The position numbers and the translations under genes are program-made. A stretch of DNA of 64,000 bases, from NCBI GenBank assembly GCA_029747015.1, contig JAKOGI010001554.1, forward strand, positions 62,001 to 126,000, written 5' to 3'. Below the pieces are notes generated by a model. It was given only the letters and a program-made list of their open reading frames with translations, made no database searches and was not told the DNA's origin. Numbering within the stretch: the stretch's first letter is position 1; each line of letters begins with the position of its first letter. The stretch is from Carnegiea gigantea. Its lineage: Eukaryota > Streptophyta > Magnoliopsida > Caryophyllales > Cactaceae. Positions 47,382-60,097 of the stretch are shown one piece after another.

Positions 47382-48359
47382 TTATTCCTTAGTGCTACTG
47401 TTGTTCAACATCAAGTGCTTAAGAGGATCATTAGAATCACGGTTAGATATAGTTTTTTGTATCAATCCATCAACAACATCAATCATATTACAGTCATCAT
47501 AGATGGAAGGAAATTTAGTAGCTTTTAGCAAATTAAACTCCACATGATCATCCCCCACATCAAAAGATAGCGTACCGTTTTTCACATTGATACGACACCT
47601 AGTGGTGTCCAAGAATGGCCTTCCAAGAATGATGGGGGTGCGCGTATCCTCTTCGATTTCTAAAATCACAAAGTCTAATGACATATACAAATCTCCTACT
47701 TTTATTGGAACATCATCTAAAACACCCACAGGGTATTTCACAGAATGGTCTGCCAATTGGAAGGAGATAGTAGTCGGTCTTATCTCTCCTAGTTTCAATT
47801 TTTCACACAGAGAAAGAGGCATCAAACTCACACTTGATCCTAAATCACATAGAGCATGGTCTATAGGTTTGTTCCCTCTCAGGCAAGGAAATGAAAAGCT
47901 ACTGGGATCCTTCTGCTTAGCTAGAAGCTTGTTTTGGATTGCTGCACTACACTCTTCAGTCAAAGCTACAGTTTCATGTTTTTTTAGCTTTCTTTTGTTA
48001 GACAGGCTTTCTTTCAAAAATTTAGCATATAAAGGCATTTGATTTAGAGCTGTAGTGAATGAAATGTTTATGTAGAGTTTCTTAAGGACATCTAAGAACT
48101 TCCCAGATTGCAAATCGAGTTTTGGTTTAGCCATCCTTTGACGAAATGGTAAAGGTGGGGTGTAGGGTTTTGGGGAAGTGATCTTGGGATCCTTAGGAAC
48201 CTCATCAGACTTATGTATAACATCGTTAATCATCTCCTTAGAGGGTGTGGGCTCCTCAACATTCTCAATATCTTCATTCTTATCATGTAAAGACTCATTA
48301 TGGGTAACCCCCTTAAGTACCTCTAGTTGTTTCCCTCCTCTCAAATGGTAGCATTGCAT
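47382..48359 (-). pseudogene. pol: Athila B protease with spacer
   Basis: 325 codons, the longest Athila open stretch here. It has the same layout as unit A: charged spacer, CDLGSSVSLMPLSLCEKL with the catalytic Asp, and ending IILGRPFLDTT. An additional LTEECSAAIQ stretch keeps frame. Apparently intact as a domain although gag and RT around it are not. Confidence 0.92.
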
Positions 48360-50280
48360 TGCTCCCTAGGGTTAGGTTCGGGCATGCTAGAAAGTCTATT
48401 TGGGAACATAAAAAGCTAGCCTTTTGGGCTATTCAGGCTTCCAACATCATATTATGAGTTATAAGCACATCAATCTTAGAGGCTAATTGCTTAATATATT
48501 CATCCTGCTTTTGTTGTGCCATAAGCAAACTTTCCGGCATTGCTTCTAAATTGGACTTTTAGGGTAATTAAGAAAGGAAAGGAGGTCTTTGGAAACTAGG
48601 AGGTGGCCTAGCATTCATTGGGGACATATTTAAAGGGTTTTAGATTAAACTTATATAAGGAATTTTTATGGTTTCGCCAACCCGAATTGTAGGTACTAGA
48701 ATAAGGATCATTGGTCGGTCTCGGGTTAAAATTTTGTACATAGTTCACTTCGCTAGAGTCTTTGGAAAAAGGGCTCCCAACTTAATAATGCAAAGTCACA
48801 TGCTCAATAGAACCAACATTTTCACATGGGGGAAGGGAACTAGAATTTTCAGCATTAGCATTTATTCGGTCCAATTTTTAAGTCATAGCATCTACTTCAG
48901 TAGAAAGTAAAGTAAGTGCATCAACTTCAAGCATACCTCCAACTGGTTTGGGTTGGTCTCGTTTAGTGGACCATTGAAAGTTGTTAAGGGCTTTCTCCTC
49001 AATTAGGTTATAGGCCTCACCTTCAGTTTTGTTCATCAAGGTACCTCCTACCACTGCATCAATAGTGGACCTTACAGGTTGGGTCAAACCATTATAAAAA
49101 GCTTGAACGATCATTCATCATTGAAGACCATGATGGGGGCATAAGCACAGCAAATCTGTAAATCGCTCCTAAGCTTCATAGAGCGCCTCTTCATCTTTTT
49201 AAGTAAAGTTGGTGATCTGATTCCTTAAGCTTGTTGTTTTACTCGAAGGGAAGAATTTGGTGAGGAAGGCTCTCGTTAGCTCATCCCACGTGGTGATGCA
49301 TCCCAATGGCAAAGAATGTAGCCAAGCTCTTGTCTTATCCCTTAGTGAGAAGGGAAATAGTTGCAATTGAATGGCATAGGAGGAGACCCCATTAAGCTCC
49401 AACACGTCACACACTTCTTAAAAGACCGAGAGGTGTAGATTAGGTGTAGATTAGCGCATCAACTTCAATCTTACCTCTAACCCATTTGGGTTATTTGCAT
49501 TCAGTAAACCATTGAAAGTTGTTAAGTGCTATCACCTCAATTAGGTTATGGGCCTCATCTTCAGTTTTATTCATTAAGGTACCTCCTACCACCGCATCAA
49601 TAGTGGACCTTACAGGTTGGGTCACACCATTGTAGAAAGCTTGACTGATCATCCATCATTGAAGACCATGATGGCGGCATAAGCCCAGCAAATCTGTAAA
49701 CCGCTCCCAAGCTTCATAGAGTGTCTCTTCATGTTTTTGAGTGAAGTTGGTGATCTGATTCCTTAAGCTTGTTGTTTCACTCAGAGGGAAAAATTTGGCG
49801 AGGAAGGATCTCGTTAGCATGTCCCACGTGGTGATACATCCCGATGGTAAAGAATGCAGTCAAGCTCTTGCCTTATCCCTTAGTGAGAAGGGAAATAGTC
49901 ACAATCAAATGTCCTTGGTGGAGACCCCATTAAGCTTCAACATGTCACACATCTCTCAAAAGACCGTGAGGTGTAGATTCGGATCTTCCAAGGGAGTTCC
50001 TCCAAACTAGGATTGTTGCACCATGGAAATGAGTGCTGGTTTGAGCTCGAAATTGTTAGCATCAACGTTTGGGCGAACGATGCTTAAGGTGATCCCTTAA
50101 ACTCCTGGGGTAATGAAATCTCTAAGAGTCCTTCTTTGGTCACCTCCTTCTCCTGCCATGTTTGTTGGAATTCTTCTTGTCTCACGTCTTTATTCTTCAA
50201 TCTTTTGCTCCTTCCTTCTTAAGCGAAAAGTCCTCTTGATCTCGGGATTGAGTTCATAGAGGACTGAACTTCGCATAAAC
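48360..50280 (-). pseudogene. gag: Athila B gag with internal duplication
   Basis: Start region near 50275 (MRSSVLYE as in A). The capsid start NFELKPALISMVQ lies near 50020-50060. The segment with FPFSLRDKARA, TTWD and QITNFTQ occurs twice, because about 538 bases are duplicated in tandem (about 48905-49441 and 49442-49979). The zinc knuckle near 48790-48832 has lost two cysteines (CENVGSIEHVTLHY). Many stops. Confidence 0.87.
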
Positions 50281-50413
50281 GGGGAAGATTCCTGCAAACA
50301 CTATCACCAATAGTACCAGCGCAATCAAACAAGAAAATAATAATAAAAAGGAATTAAAGACAATAAAATGCTCAGTCACTTTCGTAAAACTAACTCAATA
50401 GTTAATAAATTGG

Positions 50414-50430
50414 TCTCAGCAACGGTGCCA
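50414..50430 (-). other. Athila B primer binding site (tRNA-Asp type)
   Basis: The minus strand reads TGGCACCGTTGCTGAGA next to the LTR. Confidence 0.8.
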
Positions 50431-50436
50431 AAAACT

Positions 50437-51702
50437 TGGCCACTGCTGCAAGCACACAGATAGTCGTAGTATAGATAAAAAGATCGTCCTCATGGAGCCA
50501 AGTAATCTATTGAGCTTTGCCTATCGGAATATGATAAGCAAATACTAAATCAAGGGTTTTGATTCAACAACTTTAAATCTACTAGTTCTAAATTCAATCT
50601 AGAAGAAAACGTCTAAGGATTTATGCAATTAAGAAAGGTGACTGGATCAAAATGATAAGCATGCGCTTTTCTCTATTCGGATAATTTTGAGGAATTTTAA
50701 TATATCCAAAAATTCAATGTACTCTTTCAAAATCAACTAAATTTGTCTAAAGTAAACAAAAATTGTTCTTTCAAACTAATTTGCCTTAATCCATGTTAAA
50801 TGTTTTTTATTACTCTCTAGTCCTCCTAACACACAAATCTCTCTTTCGAGTCTATGCTTTGTTAAGTTTCATTAAGCAATCTAACAATCGAATGCCACCT
50901 TTTAGTTTTTCCCTTAATTTTTTTTAAGTGTGCAAGCAAACTTTGGCCAAAAATCCACTGACGACATAAAAATCACTTGATAAAACAAAATCAAACCAAT
51001 TATGAATCAAAGCACAATTCTAATGATAAACATGATCCAATTACACTTTCATTAACAAATAAATCCCTAGACAAAAGATAAACTACTCACATATGATTAA
51101 AAATTCAACAACTAACCAATAATTTTGTGAAAATCTAAGAGGGAAGGGCTTGGCAAAGACTGCTTTCAACCAAGGGCTTCAAACCGCTTTGAAATCGAAC
51201 TCACACTCAAGATTTCTCACTAAATGACTAATCAGACTAAAAAACTAACTAAAGAGTAACATTTGGGGAAGAAACTAAATTAGGCTATTCTTTATGTTTT
51301 CTCTTCTCCTCCTCTCTTCCCTCTACTGAAAAACGAGGTTTTATAGAAGAGCATAGGTGTTTTCACCCACACTGCCGAAGGAAGACGAAGAGGCCACAGT
51401 TACATAGCTCACCACGGTCCGTGGCAGGCACTGCAGTCCGATCGTAGTTTTGACTGGAACCAAATTTCTACTCTTCTCTTACTCCATGGGCATATCATCA
51501 CATGGGTGTCCGTGGGAGAGGTCAAAATACATCCAATAAGGGTCAAATACTGGGTCGAAATGGCCTAAAATTCTGCAAAACACCTCAAGCACCCATACGC
51601 AAGCATAAATCAATAATGGGAGTATAAATAGTAACTTAAAGCACATAATTCTCCTAAAATGTGGCAAAATGGCCCTAAAATGTGTACATTAAGCACTTAT
51701 CA
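50437..51702 (-). repeat. Athila LTR, rightmost copy (5' LTR of unit B)
   Basis: 1266 bases from tggccactg to cacttatca, followed by the target duplication. Paired with 39282-40549. Confidence 0.95.
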
Positions 51703-51707
51703 CTCCA
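51703..51707. repeat. Target site duplication of Athila tandem, right (ctcca)
   Basis: Identical to 21392-21396. Confidence 0.92.
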
Positions 51708-52412
51708 CTCCATAATATCATACATCATTCACCATTTTGTTATGCTATTAGTCCTATATATTCCCCAAAATTGGTTAGACTCTCACATATTCTTAGTGAA
51801 ACCATTAGAGTCTTAATTCTCATACTTATTGTCCTTCATTTAGTTTCCTCCAGTGCCTAATAAGCCTTTTCACCTCAATATAATTAATCTAATACAACAA
51901 CTTAAACTAGGTACAGGAAGGCCTTACCTTGTCTTTTCATGCTTAAAATCCTTTTTTTTTTGGGTATTTTATCCATTAACTCTTCCTCATGAATACGTTT
52001 AGTCAAATATACTTGGTACTAAGTATGTAATGTCTATTAACTCATACTGGAGGACTCTCTTAACCAATGAAACACTAAGTAAGAATTATACTCCTTGAAT
52101 AAAATATGTTTGAACTCTTTAGACCAACTCCACACATTGGGCATTGATTGGGCTGCAACTCAATCAATTAGTTAAGTTTAATCGTTTAACGCCCTCAAAT
52201 GCCCTTTTAACCCCAAGCTAAATAGTTAAATATCTTTCTTGACACATGAACCATTTACTCACCTAGCTTAACTATCTTGTTTTAGAATACAAGAATCTCA
52301 TTTGAACACTAAAATTCTCAACTAAGCACTATCATCTTACACACCCAACTCACTCAACTAGCAAGACCTTTCTACTTAGCCTAGCCATAACCAAACTTGA
52401 AAAGAAGCCAGC

Positions 52413-52830
52413 TTTGTAACATATGAACTTTAATTTTTCTACCTATTGGCAGAATTTTGTGAGATATGAACTTTGGTTTTTCTGCATATTAGGAGAAATT
52501 TGTAACATATGAACTTTATCATATGAACTTTGATTTTGCTATCTATCGGTAGAACTCTGTAAGATATGAACTTTAGTTTTTCTACCTATTAGCACAACTC
52601 TCTAAAATATGAACTTGATTTTTCTACCCATTGGTAGAAATTCATAACATATGAACTTTGATTTTTTTGCTTGTTGGTAGAATTGTGTAACATATGAATT
52701 TTAATTCTACTACCTGTTAGCAAAATTGTGTAACATATGAACTTTGGTTTTTCTCTCTATTGGCATAACTATGTAATAGTGTACTTGTGATTCATTTGCT
52801 TGTTTGCAGAGTACTGTGACATATAAACTT
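52413..52830. repeat. Degenerate minisatellite in X LTR, array 2
   Basis: The same 42-base family as 20240-20990, about ten units. Confidence 0.87.
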
Positions 52831-55165
52831 TGAAATGTGAATACACTACTATCTGAGTTAGAAATATTAACTGATATGATTTAGCGAATTAATCATAGAT
52901 AGTATAATCATAACGTATACGATAAAAGTGTTATCTGTGGCACTTTAACTTTATTTGAACAATTAGCTCTAGTAAATGGTACAAGTAACAATGTATCTAG
53001 AGAGCTAATATATTTTCTTCTAAGCCACGGGCCCTCTTTCTGTAAAACCTCGATATAGGTTCTTTGTCCATGAAAATTACTTTTAAAGCTCCGTTCCTTC
53101 ACATGAGGTACCTTATTAACTTATAAGTCTTTGGGGCACTAGTAAGCTAGAACTATATGTCTCCTATGTGAGGTACCTGCCCTTTGTTCATTGACCGATG
53201 TCAATAACTCAAGCAAACTCCAATCCATAATATTGCATATCATTTGCTACTTTGTTATGCTATTAGTTCCGTACAATCCCAAAATTGGTTAGGCTCTCAC
53301 ATATTTAGTGAAATCATTAAAGTCTTAATTCTCATACTTATTGTCTTTCACTTAGCTCTCTCCAATGCCTAATAGACCTTTTTACCTCAATATAGTTAAT
53401 CTAATGCAACTACTTAAACTACGTCCATCAAGACCTTACTTTGCCTTTTTCATGCTTAAAATCCCTTTTTTTTATATTTTATCTATCAACTCCTCTTCAT
53501 GAATACATTTAGTTAGATATACTCGGTACTAAGTATATAATGTCTATCAACTCATACTTGAGGACTCTCTTAATGAATGAAACACTAAGTAAGCCTTATA
53601 CTCCCTAAATAAATTTATTATGTTTGAACCTCTTTAGTCTAACTCTACGCATTTGTCATTGATTGGGTTGCAACTCAATCAAATAGTTAGCTTTAATCAT
53701 TTAGCATTCGTAAATGCTCCTTGAACGGTAAGCTAGATAATTAAACCTCTTTCTTGACACCTGAGTCACTTACTCACCTGGACTAGCTATCATGTTTGAG
53801 AACATAAGAATTTCATTAAAACACTAAAATTCTTTACTAAAGTACCATTGTCTTGCACACCTAACTCACTCAACTAGCAAGATCTTTCTACTTAGCCTAG
53901 CCATAACCAAACCTAAAAAGAAGGCAGTTCTTCATCCAAATGCCCTCAAGTATAATTTACTCATTTAAGCTATTTTTATGCTTGCCAAATTAACTCAACA
54001 TCATTTGTACTCTCATTTCGAACCTTCTTCTAAAATGCAATTACAAATCATAAATTATTTAATTTGCTCCATCCACTAAGATTCCATCAAGTTAAGTCCC
54101 AATAGTGCCATTGTTCAATCTCCACTCAATTGGTTCACATACTTTTTTTTTTTAAAATCAAAGTCCTTCCAATGACTTCACTTTCACTAACGGTGCAAAC
54201 TTACTACCATGCACTTTACTCTCAAATTAACCAGTATACAAGTTTAGTTCCTTAATAGAGCATGCTTTATTTACATGAATCAATTCCAACTATAATTATC
54301 CCCAGAATTTAATTGCATTTGATATTTGAATTAAATTTAAATCTTGATGGAAAAAGGGGTAAACTTATTACTTTGAGAGGAAGAGATGAGAAGAAGAATA
54401 AGAGTGGTCTATGGTGGCACCGGAAGACTATAGTACGACAGTGAGGTGGGGTCCAAGGCTTGGTCCTAATGGTGGCTGACTTCAGAGGAACAAGTGAGAA
54501 GAGTAATGACGGACGAGGTGAGATGAGTTAATTCCCAAGCTCTTTTTGAACATTGCCTAAAAAAACTCCTTCATTCCTTCTAGTAGCTGTGGCCCCCTCT
54601 TCTTCCTTTCTTTTTTTTTTTGTTGCTTTTAATTTTTACCCTATTATATTTAATTCAAACTTATCCAAAACTTTTATCCACATCCTTAAATTTATACCAT
54701 AAAAATGGCTAATGTTTAATCCATTTATTTTCCTTCTTTTCTTCTTTTCTTCAATTCATTTTTGTCACATCAAATTAAATTTTATATTAATACTTTATCT
54801 AAATTTCCATATGGTCCATTTCTTGAATATCCATTTGGCTATCATTAATTGGATTATTTTTATTATTTTATCTCATTTTTTGATTATATAATTTACTTCC
54901 TTAATCATTAAGAAATTAAATTGGCTTTGTTCATTTCTAGTATTACTAAGGTTATATACATTTTTGTACGCAGATATATATCTTTAAATAATTATTTGCA
55001 ATTAAATTTTGTTTTTAAAAAGTTGCGATCACATAAAGAGCTTGATTCGGGCATTCTATTTGTCGTACCTTAAATTTTGTGTGGCCGACTACTCTAAATG
55101 TTCATAATCATATGACTAACACAAGATTAGAAAAATTAAACATAAGTCAATAATAGGGTATTACA

Positions 55166-56282
55166 TTCCCCCCCTAAAGTTTCATCTTCGGAACTATGCT
55201 GAGCATTCCTCCATCTCCCCTGTGACCTCGAAAGTCCACATGCTAGGTCCATATAGCCTTCGTTTACAGTTTAGCTTTGTTGCACAACTGTTCAACATTT
55301 GCAAATGACAATTAGCATGGATTGTTCTTCATAGGTTAACCCTTTGACCTCAACCTTTCAAGGTTGATGCATTATAGTGGGAGTCAGATCATAAACATAT
55401 TTTTGGGGTTGCAAAGTATGAAACACATCATGTTCGCATTGCACTTTATGTGGTGGGGCCAATCGATGAACAAGATGGTTAATTTCTCGATGATGTCATA
55501 AGGCTAGTGAATCATGGGCTCAACTACCTTCTTTGTTAAATCTTTGAATTCCCTGTATAATGTACTTTAGGTCTTAGATGCATATGATAACCTTCTTAGT
55601 TCATGCATCCATATTATTCCATACTCTCTGATGACTTCCTTTGAATAAATTCTCTTATGAGAACCTGGTATTTTCTTCTCCTTTCTTGCCTTTGATGATA
55701 TACCTTGCATATTTATAATCTTTAATTCATTCGCCATTTTTCTGTTATGGTAGTATGATTAACATTTAATATGTTCGGCAACGTCTTGTGTCATATACAT
55801 AATTATCATCTCTTTATTTCAAGTACAAACTCTATTAAATTAAGATACTTGGGCCCATAAAACATTTTGTGTCATTCCTAATAGAGTTTATCTTGTGGAT
55901 CTTAACTTGACTGTAACCTTCTATCCATTACCTAACACAATAAAAGATAGCCGCATGAGTTTACCATCTTACTATCATGCTGATCAATGCATGCGATGAT
56001 AAGTTTGACACGGTTGGCCCTGTGTCAACGAGTTGGCTTGACTACATTGTAAACTATTTTTCAAATGAAAAGTGCATATGTGTTCATTAATAAACTAATT
56101 CTTTATCTTTTTAGGTTTAGACATCACAATAGACTCTTATTTTCTACTAAACATTTAGCCAACCCTGTAATATCTTATGACATTAATGGACATTATTAGT
56201 GCATCCAGGTATAGATTACATATATCAAACTATTTATATATGATACCTGAGTGAATAATGGGTCTTGCTATTCCAGACTGTT
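55166..56282 (-). pseudogene. pol: X internal remnant with pol tail
   Basis: The polypurine tract complement (ttccccccctaaag) lies at 55166-55179. On the minus strand an HDVFHTLQPQKYVYDLTPTI block near 55370-55430 corresponds to the VHNVFHVSQLRKYV block after integrase. The remaining 850 bases show no motif. About 5 kb of gag-pol has been lost compared with E1. Confidence 0.68.
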
Positions 56283-56294
56283 GCTCCGATGCCA
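56283..56294 (-). other. X primer binding site, mutated (tRNA-iMet type)
   Basis: The minus strand reads TGGCATCGGAGC, two transitions from TGGTATCAGAGC, two bases from the LTR. Confidence 0.75.
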
Positions 56295-56296
56295 TC

Positions 56297-57107
56297 TATA
56301 GCACCCCAGCTCTTAAACACCTAACTAACATCTAAAAGGCTAGTTAGACACATATTTCGCAGTGGAAGAGTTTAAAGTTAGGAAGACTACCATGCTATTC
56401 ATTAATTTAAAATTCAAAAAGAATGTTAAAATTTGTGAAATATTTATCAGTTAGAATTTGAGCTTTAATATCCACACCCTTCTTAATTCGATCTTATCAT
56501 AGAAAATAGAAAAATTAATTTAATCCTTTGTGAGGGGTAAACTAGACAAAAGTCAAGTGAGGGCATAAACGCTTTTTTTCCTCCTTAACATAGAAAGAGA
56601 TATCTGTAAGACCACACTGGAAAGGGGGAAAAAAAAAGATCCAAGAGCCTTAAAACTTTAGTTTAACTAGCCATCACAAGAGTAAGCCAGCAACTATTCA
56701 TTGCTATCATTGGCCAACTTCGTCTCATTTCCAGTTGTTGCCCCTAAGATACAAACGCACAAGCTGAGAGGAATGAACCAAAGCCAAGCACACTATTATA
56801 CTATGATAGGGTTATGTTATTATATACAGAGTTTGTGAATTACATAACTATTTAAATTCATTGAAGATGATGTCATATAATGAGCAAAATGTAGCAATAG
56901 ATCTCTGTATAAAAATGCACTGAATTCTAAACCATAAACTGAAACATGTAAACTATAACATGTAATTTTTAAACTTATGATAGGCCTACATGACCTTTGT
57001 GCTTTAGATATTCTATCAAAAGATGGAATTCTATAAAATATAACATGAACTATGATTTTCCCTACGACAAGGAGACCTCTATGGCATATGATCTTTGCCT
57101 TCTCTTC
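56297..57107 (-). repeat. X 5' LTR, proximal part
   Basis: Starts tatagcacccc and aligns with 19435 to about 20205; W interrupts it after 57107. The rest lies beyond W, outside the window or lost. Confidence 0.88.
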
Positions 57108-60097
57108 TGCAACGCCCCCTAATTAAGCATGTTTTATTGTTTACAATCACTATTATGATTCCCTTAATTACAACTGATAAACCTAATGATCGGGGGGTTA
57201 TCACCATCCAAAAGGACAAGGCTTGAAGCATGTGTAGTAGAAATAACATAGTTAGGCATAGCTTCAACCATACATATATGATCAAACCATATATAGTCAA
57301 TTGTTAACCAATATAAATTTTATACACCATAGTAAAACAATTCACCATATAATCTACACCTCCATCCACTGAAGATTTCAAAATACAGCTTTGAAATATG
57401 CATGTACTATGTCACTGTTGATCTATCTAGATTCCCTTGCTTAACTTATTTTCTTCAACTGGTTTGCTAGCATGAAGGCGATTTACTAAGTATTTGTCTA
57501 AAACCAAACATGAAAAACATTTTGAACTGTGAGCCGAAGCTCAGTACATGCATTCCTCTATTGTTAAAAGATCTCTGCATAAATTCGTTGGGCGCCCACT
57601 TTGCAATTAATTTTAAGTTAAAACTAGTGAATGAGATTAATGTAAAGCTTTGGTTATTATCTAATAGTAAACCCTTAGATACTGTTACAATTTATGGATA
57701 GGTGTACACTTGCCAAGCTGATTGGTGACCTGGCTTGAAGTCATGCGGGTAACTGAAGGACTAATGCCCTAAGGATGATGACTAGCGGGGTCACTGATTA
57801 AGTGATAAATTACTCAGTAAACTGATTCATTGATGTACTTACCAAAACGTGATGACTTTGATAAATACACTCTAATTTCTAAAGATACAGCTAATGAACA
57901 TACTTGAAGTCTTTAAAGTATAGTCTCACTTGATAATACTTATGCACAATGAGAAACAATAGACTAGGCCCTATTTCTGCTTAAGAAATATAGTTATAGG
58001 TAAATGCAGTTAGCAAACAACTTTCACTACCATAATTTGTAACTTTATGGGAACTGATTCATAAAAAGGGCATTCACAATTCAAACATTTCAATATAACA
58101 TATGTTATACTAAAATAACTTTGAAAAATAAATAAGTTAGGGTCATTGAACATGAAGTAAAACAAATTGGAGCAAAATAGACCAAAAATGATATAATTGA
58201 GGTGATAATGAAAGGACTTTAATGGATATAAATGGAATATCGGTTTTTGATATTTCTGAAATGAATAATAAAAGGTTTAATGCCAAGATGGGTGTTGTAA
58301 GGTTCATGAAAGCTCATATAACCCTAGTTTGGCCCGATAGTCAGCGATCTTGAGTCATTACTCTCCCTACTTCTCAAATTTCAGTTTCATGCCCATATAA
58401 CTCGGTTTTCTAACCCACGTGAGCTTCTTTGCATAATCAAAGTTGTTGAACTCACCAAACTTTATAATTTCTTTATAATATCGATAATTATATAGAAACT
58501 CTTGATAATATTTCCAAACGTCACGATTTCTTTCTTCCCTTATATTACCGTTTGAAGGTCTACTTTAGAAAATCCATATCTTTCACCCCTGGCCTCCAAT
58601 TGAGCTATAAAATCCCAATATGAAAAGCTTGGGAAGTCCTGCGACACTTTCATTCACAGTGTAAAGCACAATTACCACAACATGTCCTCTAAAATTGAGC
58701 TGAAATACAACTGTGCACAGCTCGGGTCTATCCTATGCAACCTTAGCAAAATGGCCATAAGTTTTCCCGCACAACTCTAGATGAATTGATTCGAAAGGAA
58801 GTTAAAAGGTAACCCATGGATCTATCTTCCTACCAAAAATCACAATTTTTTGATAGGCCAAACAGTACTAGTTTAATCGTAAAGAAACCCCTTTTTGGGT
58901 CTGTTCACAACCCTACTATTCTTGTTTTCCCCCTTTTCTTCACATAATTCCCCACTAAAATCACTCCCTAAAATCATTGTTCCTTCTCAACACCTTACAA
59001 AGCCATATTACTCAAATTTACTCATAACTATCTACATCAAATTTTTAATTCTTCTCTTTTTCAAAATCACTCAAAACACATCCATATGCTTACTTATTTG
59101 CATAAATGAGCACAATGACCTTTTATAATCAATTGGGGAAATTTTCATAATCCCCCCCTTATACAAAATCATCTCAATTGATTTCCCAAGTTAAACAACA
59201 TATCCAAGATTCATTTTTTTAAATCCAATTAGACAAATAATAGACTTGATGCTAGAAATAAATCAACCCATGCTTGATCACCAAAGCCCTAACTTATGAC
59301 CAACTTATTCTTGCATTTAAACTCATCCAAGCTCAACATAAACATCATGATATCCATTACTAATGCCAAAGCTCAGAAAATCAAATACAAAACAATCCAA
59401 ATCCATCACCTCAAACTTAAGCTTGTATAATCATGAGCAACCTCAACCCTTGCATACTTTCAAGACCAACAATTAAAACATCAAAATAACACTTGTTTAT
59501 ATCAAGATAATATGATCCATAATCAAATCCAACATAAAACCAAGAATTAAACAAAGTTAGGTTAAGTTTTTTTACCTCACTTACAAGTATAAAGGAGAGA
59601 GATGAAGGTGGTTGAGGAAGGGGGAAATATGTGGAGGAGAGTACGTAGAAAGCTAATACTATCTTAGTGGAAAATGATTTTGATGCTATCCTAATGCTTG
59701 GATGATATTTATGTATAAAAAAGGGCTTCATGATAATTTCAATCAGACATACATAATGAAAATTTGCTAAATCAAGTGCACAAGCTTTTGGGCTTCAAGT
59801 TGGGCCTAAAATGAATTGGGTTCTGTAACAAACACTCTGTTGAGATAAAGTTTTTACATAACTCAAATTTAAATTTTTGTGATGTTATAGAAAAATAATT
59901 TGATCACTTGAATCATAATTATCAAGGCCTACTATCAATTTTCCTAAAATTTTACGTTAATAAAAACCCGAATTGCAAAGCGAAGGCTCAAATGAATTTT
60001 TCCCTATCGGGATGATTAAATGCAATAAACAAATGCAAGAAAATTAATAACATGCTTAATTAAATAAATAAACATGATTTAGGGTCAGGCTATTATA
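57108..60097 (-). repeat. W 3' LTR
   Basis: Starts tgcaacgccccct (cf. tgtaacaccc) and ends ggctattata. It contains the twin hairpin at 57196-57217 and the shared LTR block at about 57700-57800. A CT-rich tract on the minus strand lies at about 59590-59640. There is no second copy here, so the ends rest on similarity to Z and E1. Confidence 0.83.

Larger units (their letters stand above)
21397..51702 (-). mobile_element. Tandem Athila-type elements sharing LTRs
   Basis: Three LTRs in the same minus orientation (21397-22274 truncated, 39282-40549 and 50437-51702) separated by two internal regions, the whole bracketed by the 5-bp duplication CTCCA. The gag, the protease motif DLGSS, the RT motif FMDD, the tRNA-Asp-like primer site and ATHILA ORF-1 assign it to the Athila lineage of Ty3-gypsy. 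The left unit was later broken by Z. The middle LTR is shared by both units. Confidence 0.9.
51703..55165 (-). repeat. X 3' LTR, right part
   Basis: Continues 21396 and ends gggtattaca before the X internal region. 51703-52412 finishes the first copy of a duplicated block; 52413 to about 53935 is the second copy; the rest is single copy. The total LTR is about 5.4 kb without the insertion. Confidence 0.88.
19435..57107 (-). mobile_element. X: Tekay-type Ty3-gypsy element carrying nested insertions
   Basis: Minus-strand element. The 3' LTR is 19435-21396 joined to 51703-55165. The internal remnant is 55166-56296, with a polypurine tract and a primer site. The 5' LTR starts at 56297 and is cut by W at 57108. 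The two LTR starts align well (acacctaa, aaaggctagttag, gcagtggaag). It sits in the Y pol tail. The Athila tandem sits in its 3' LTR. Confidence 0.85.
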
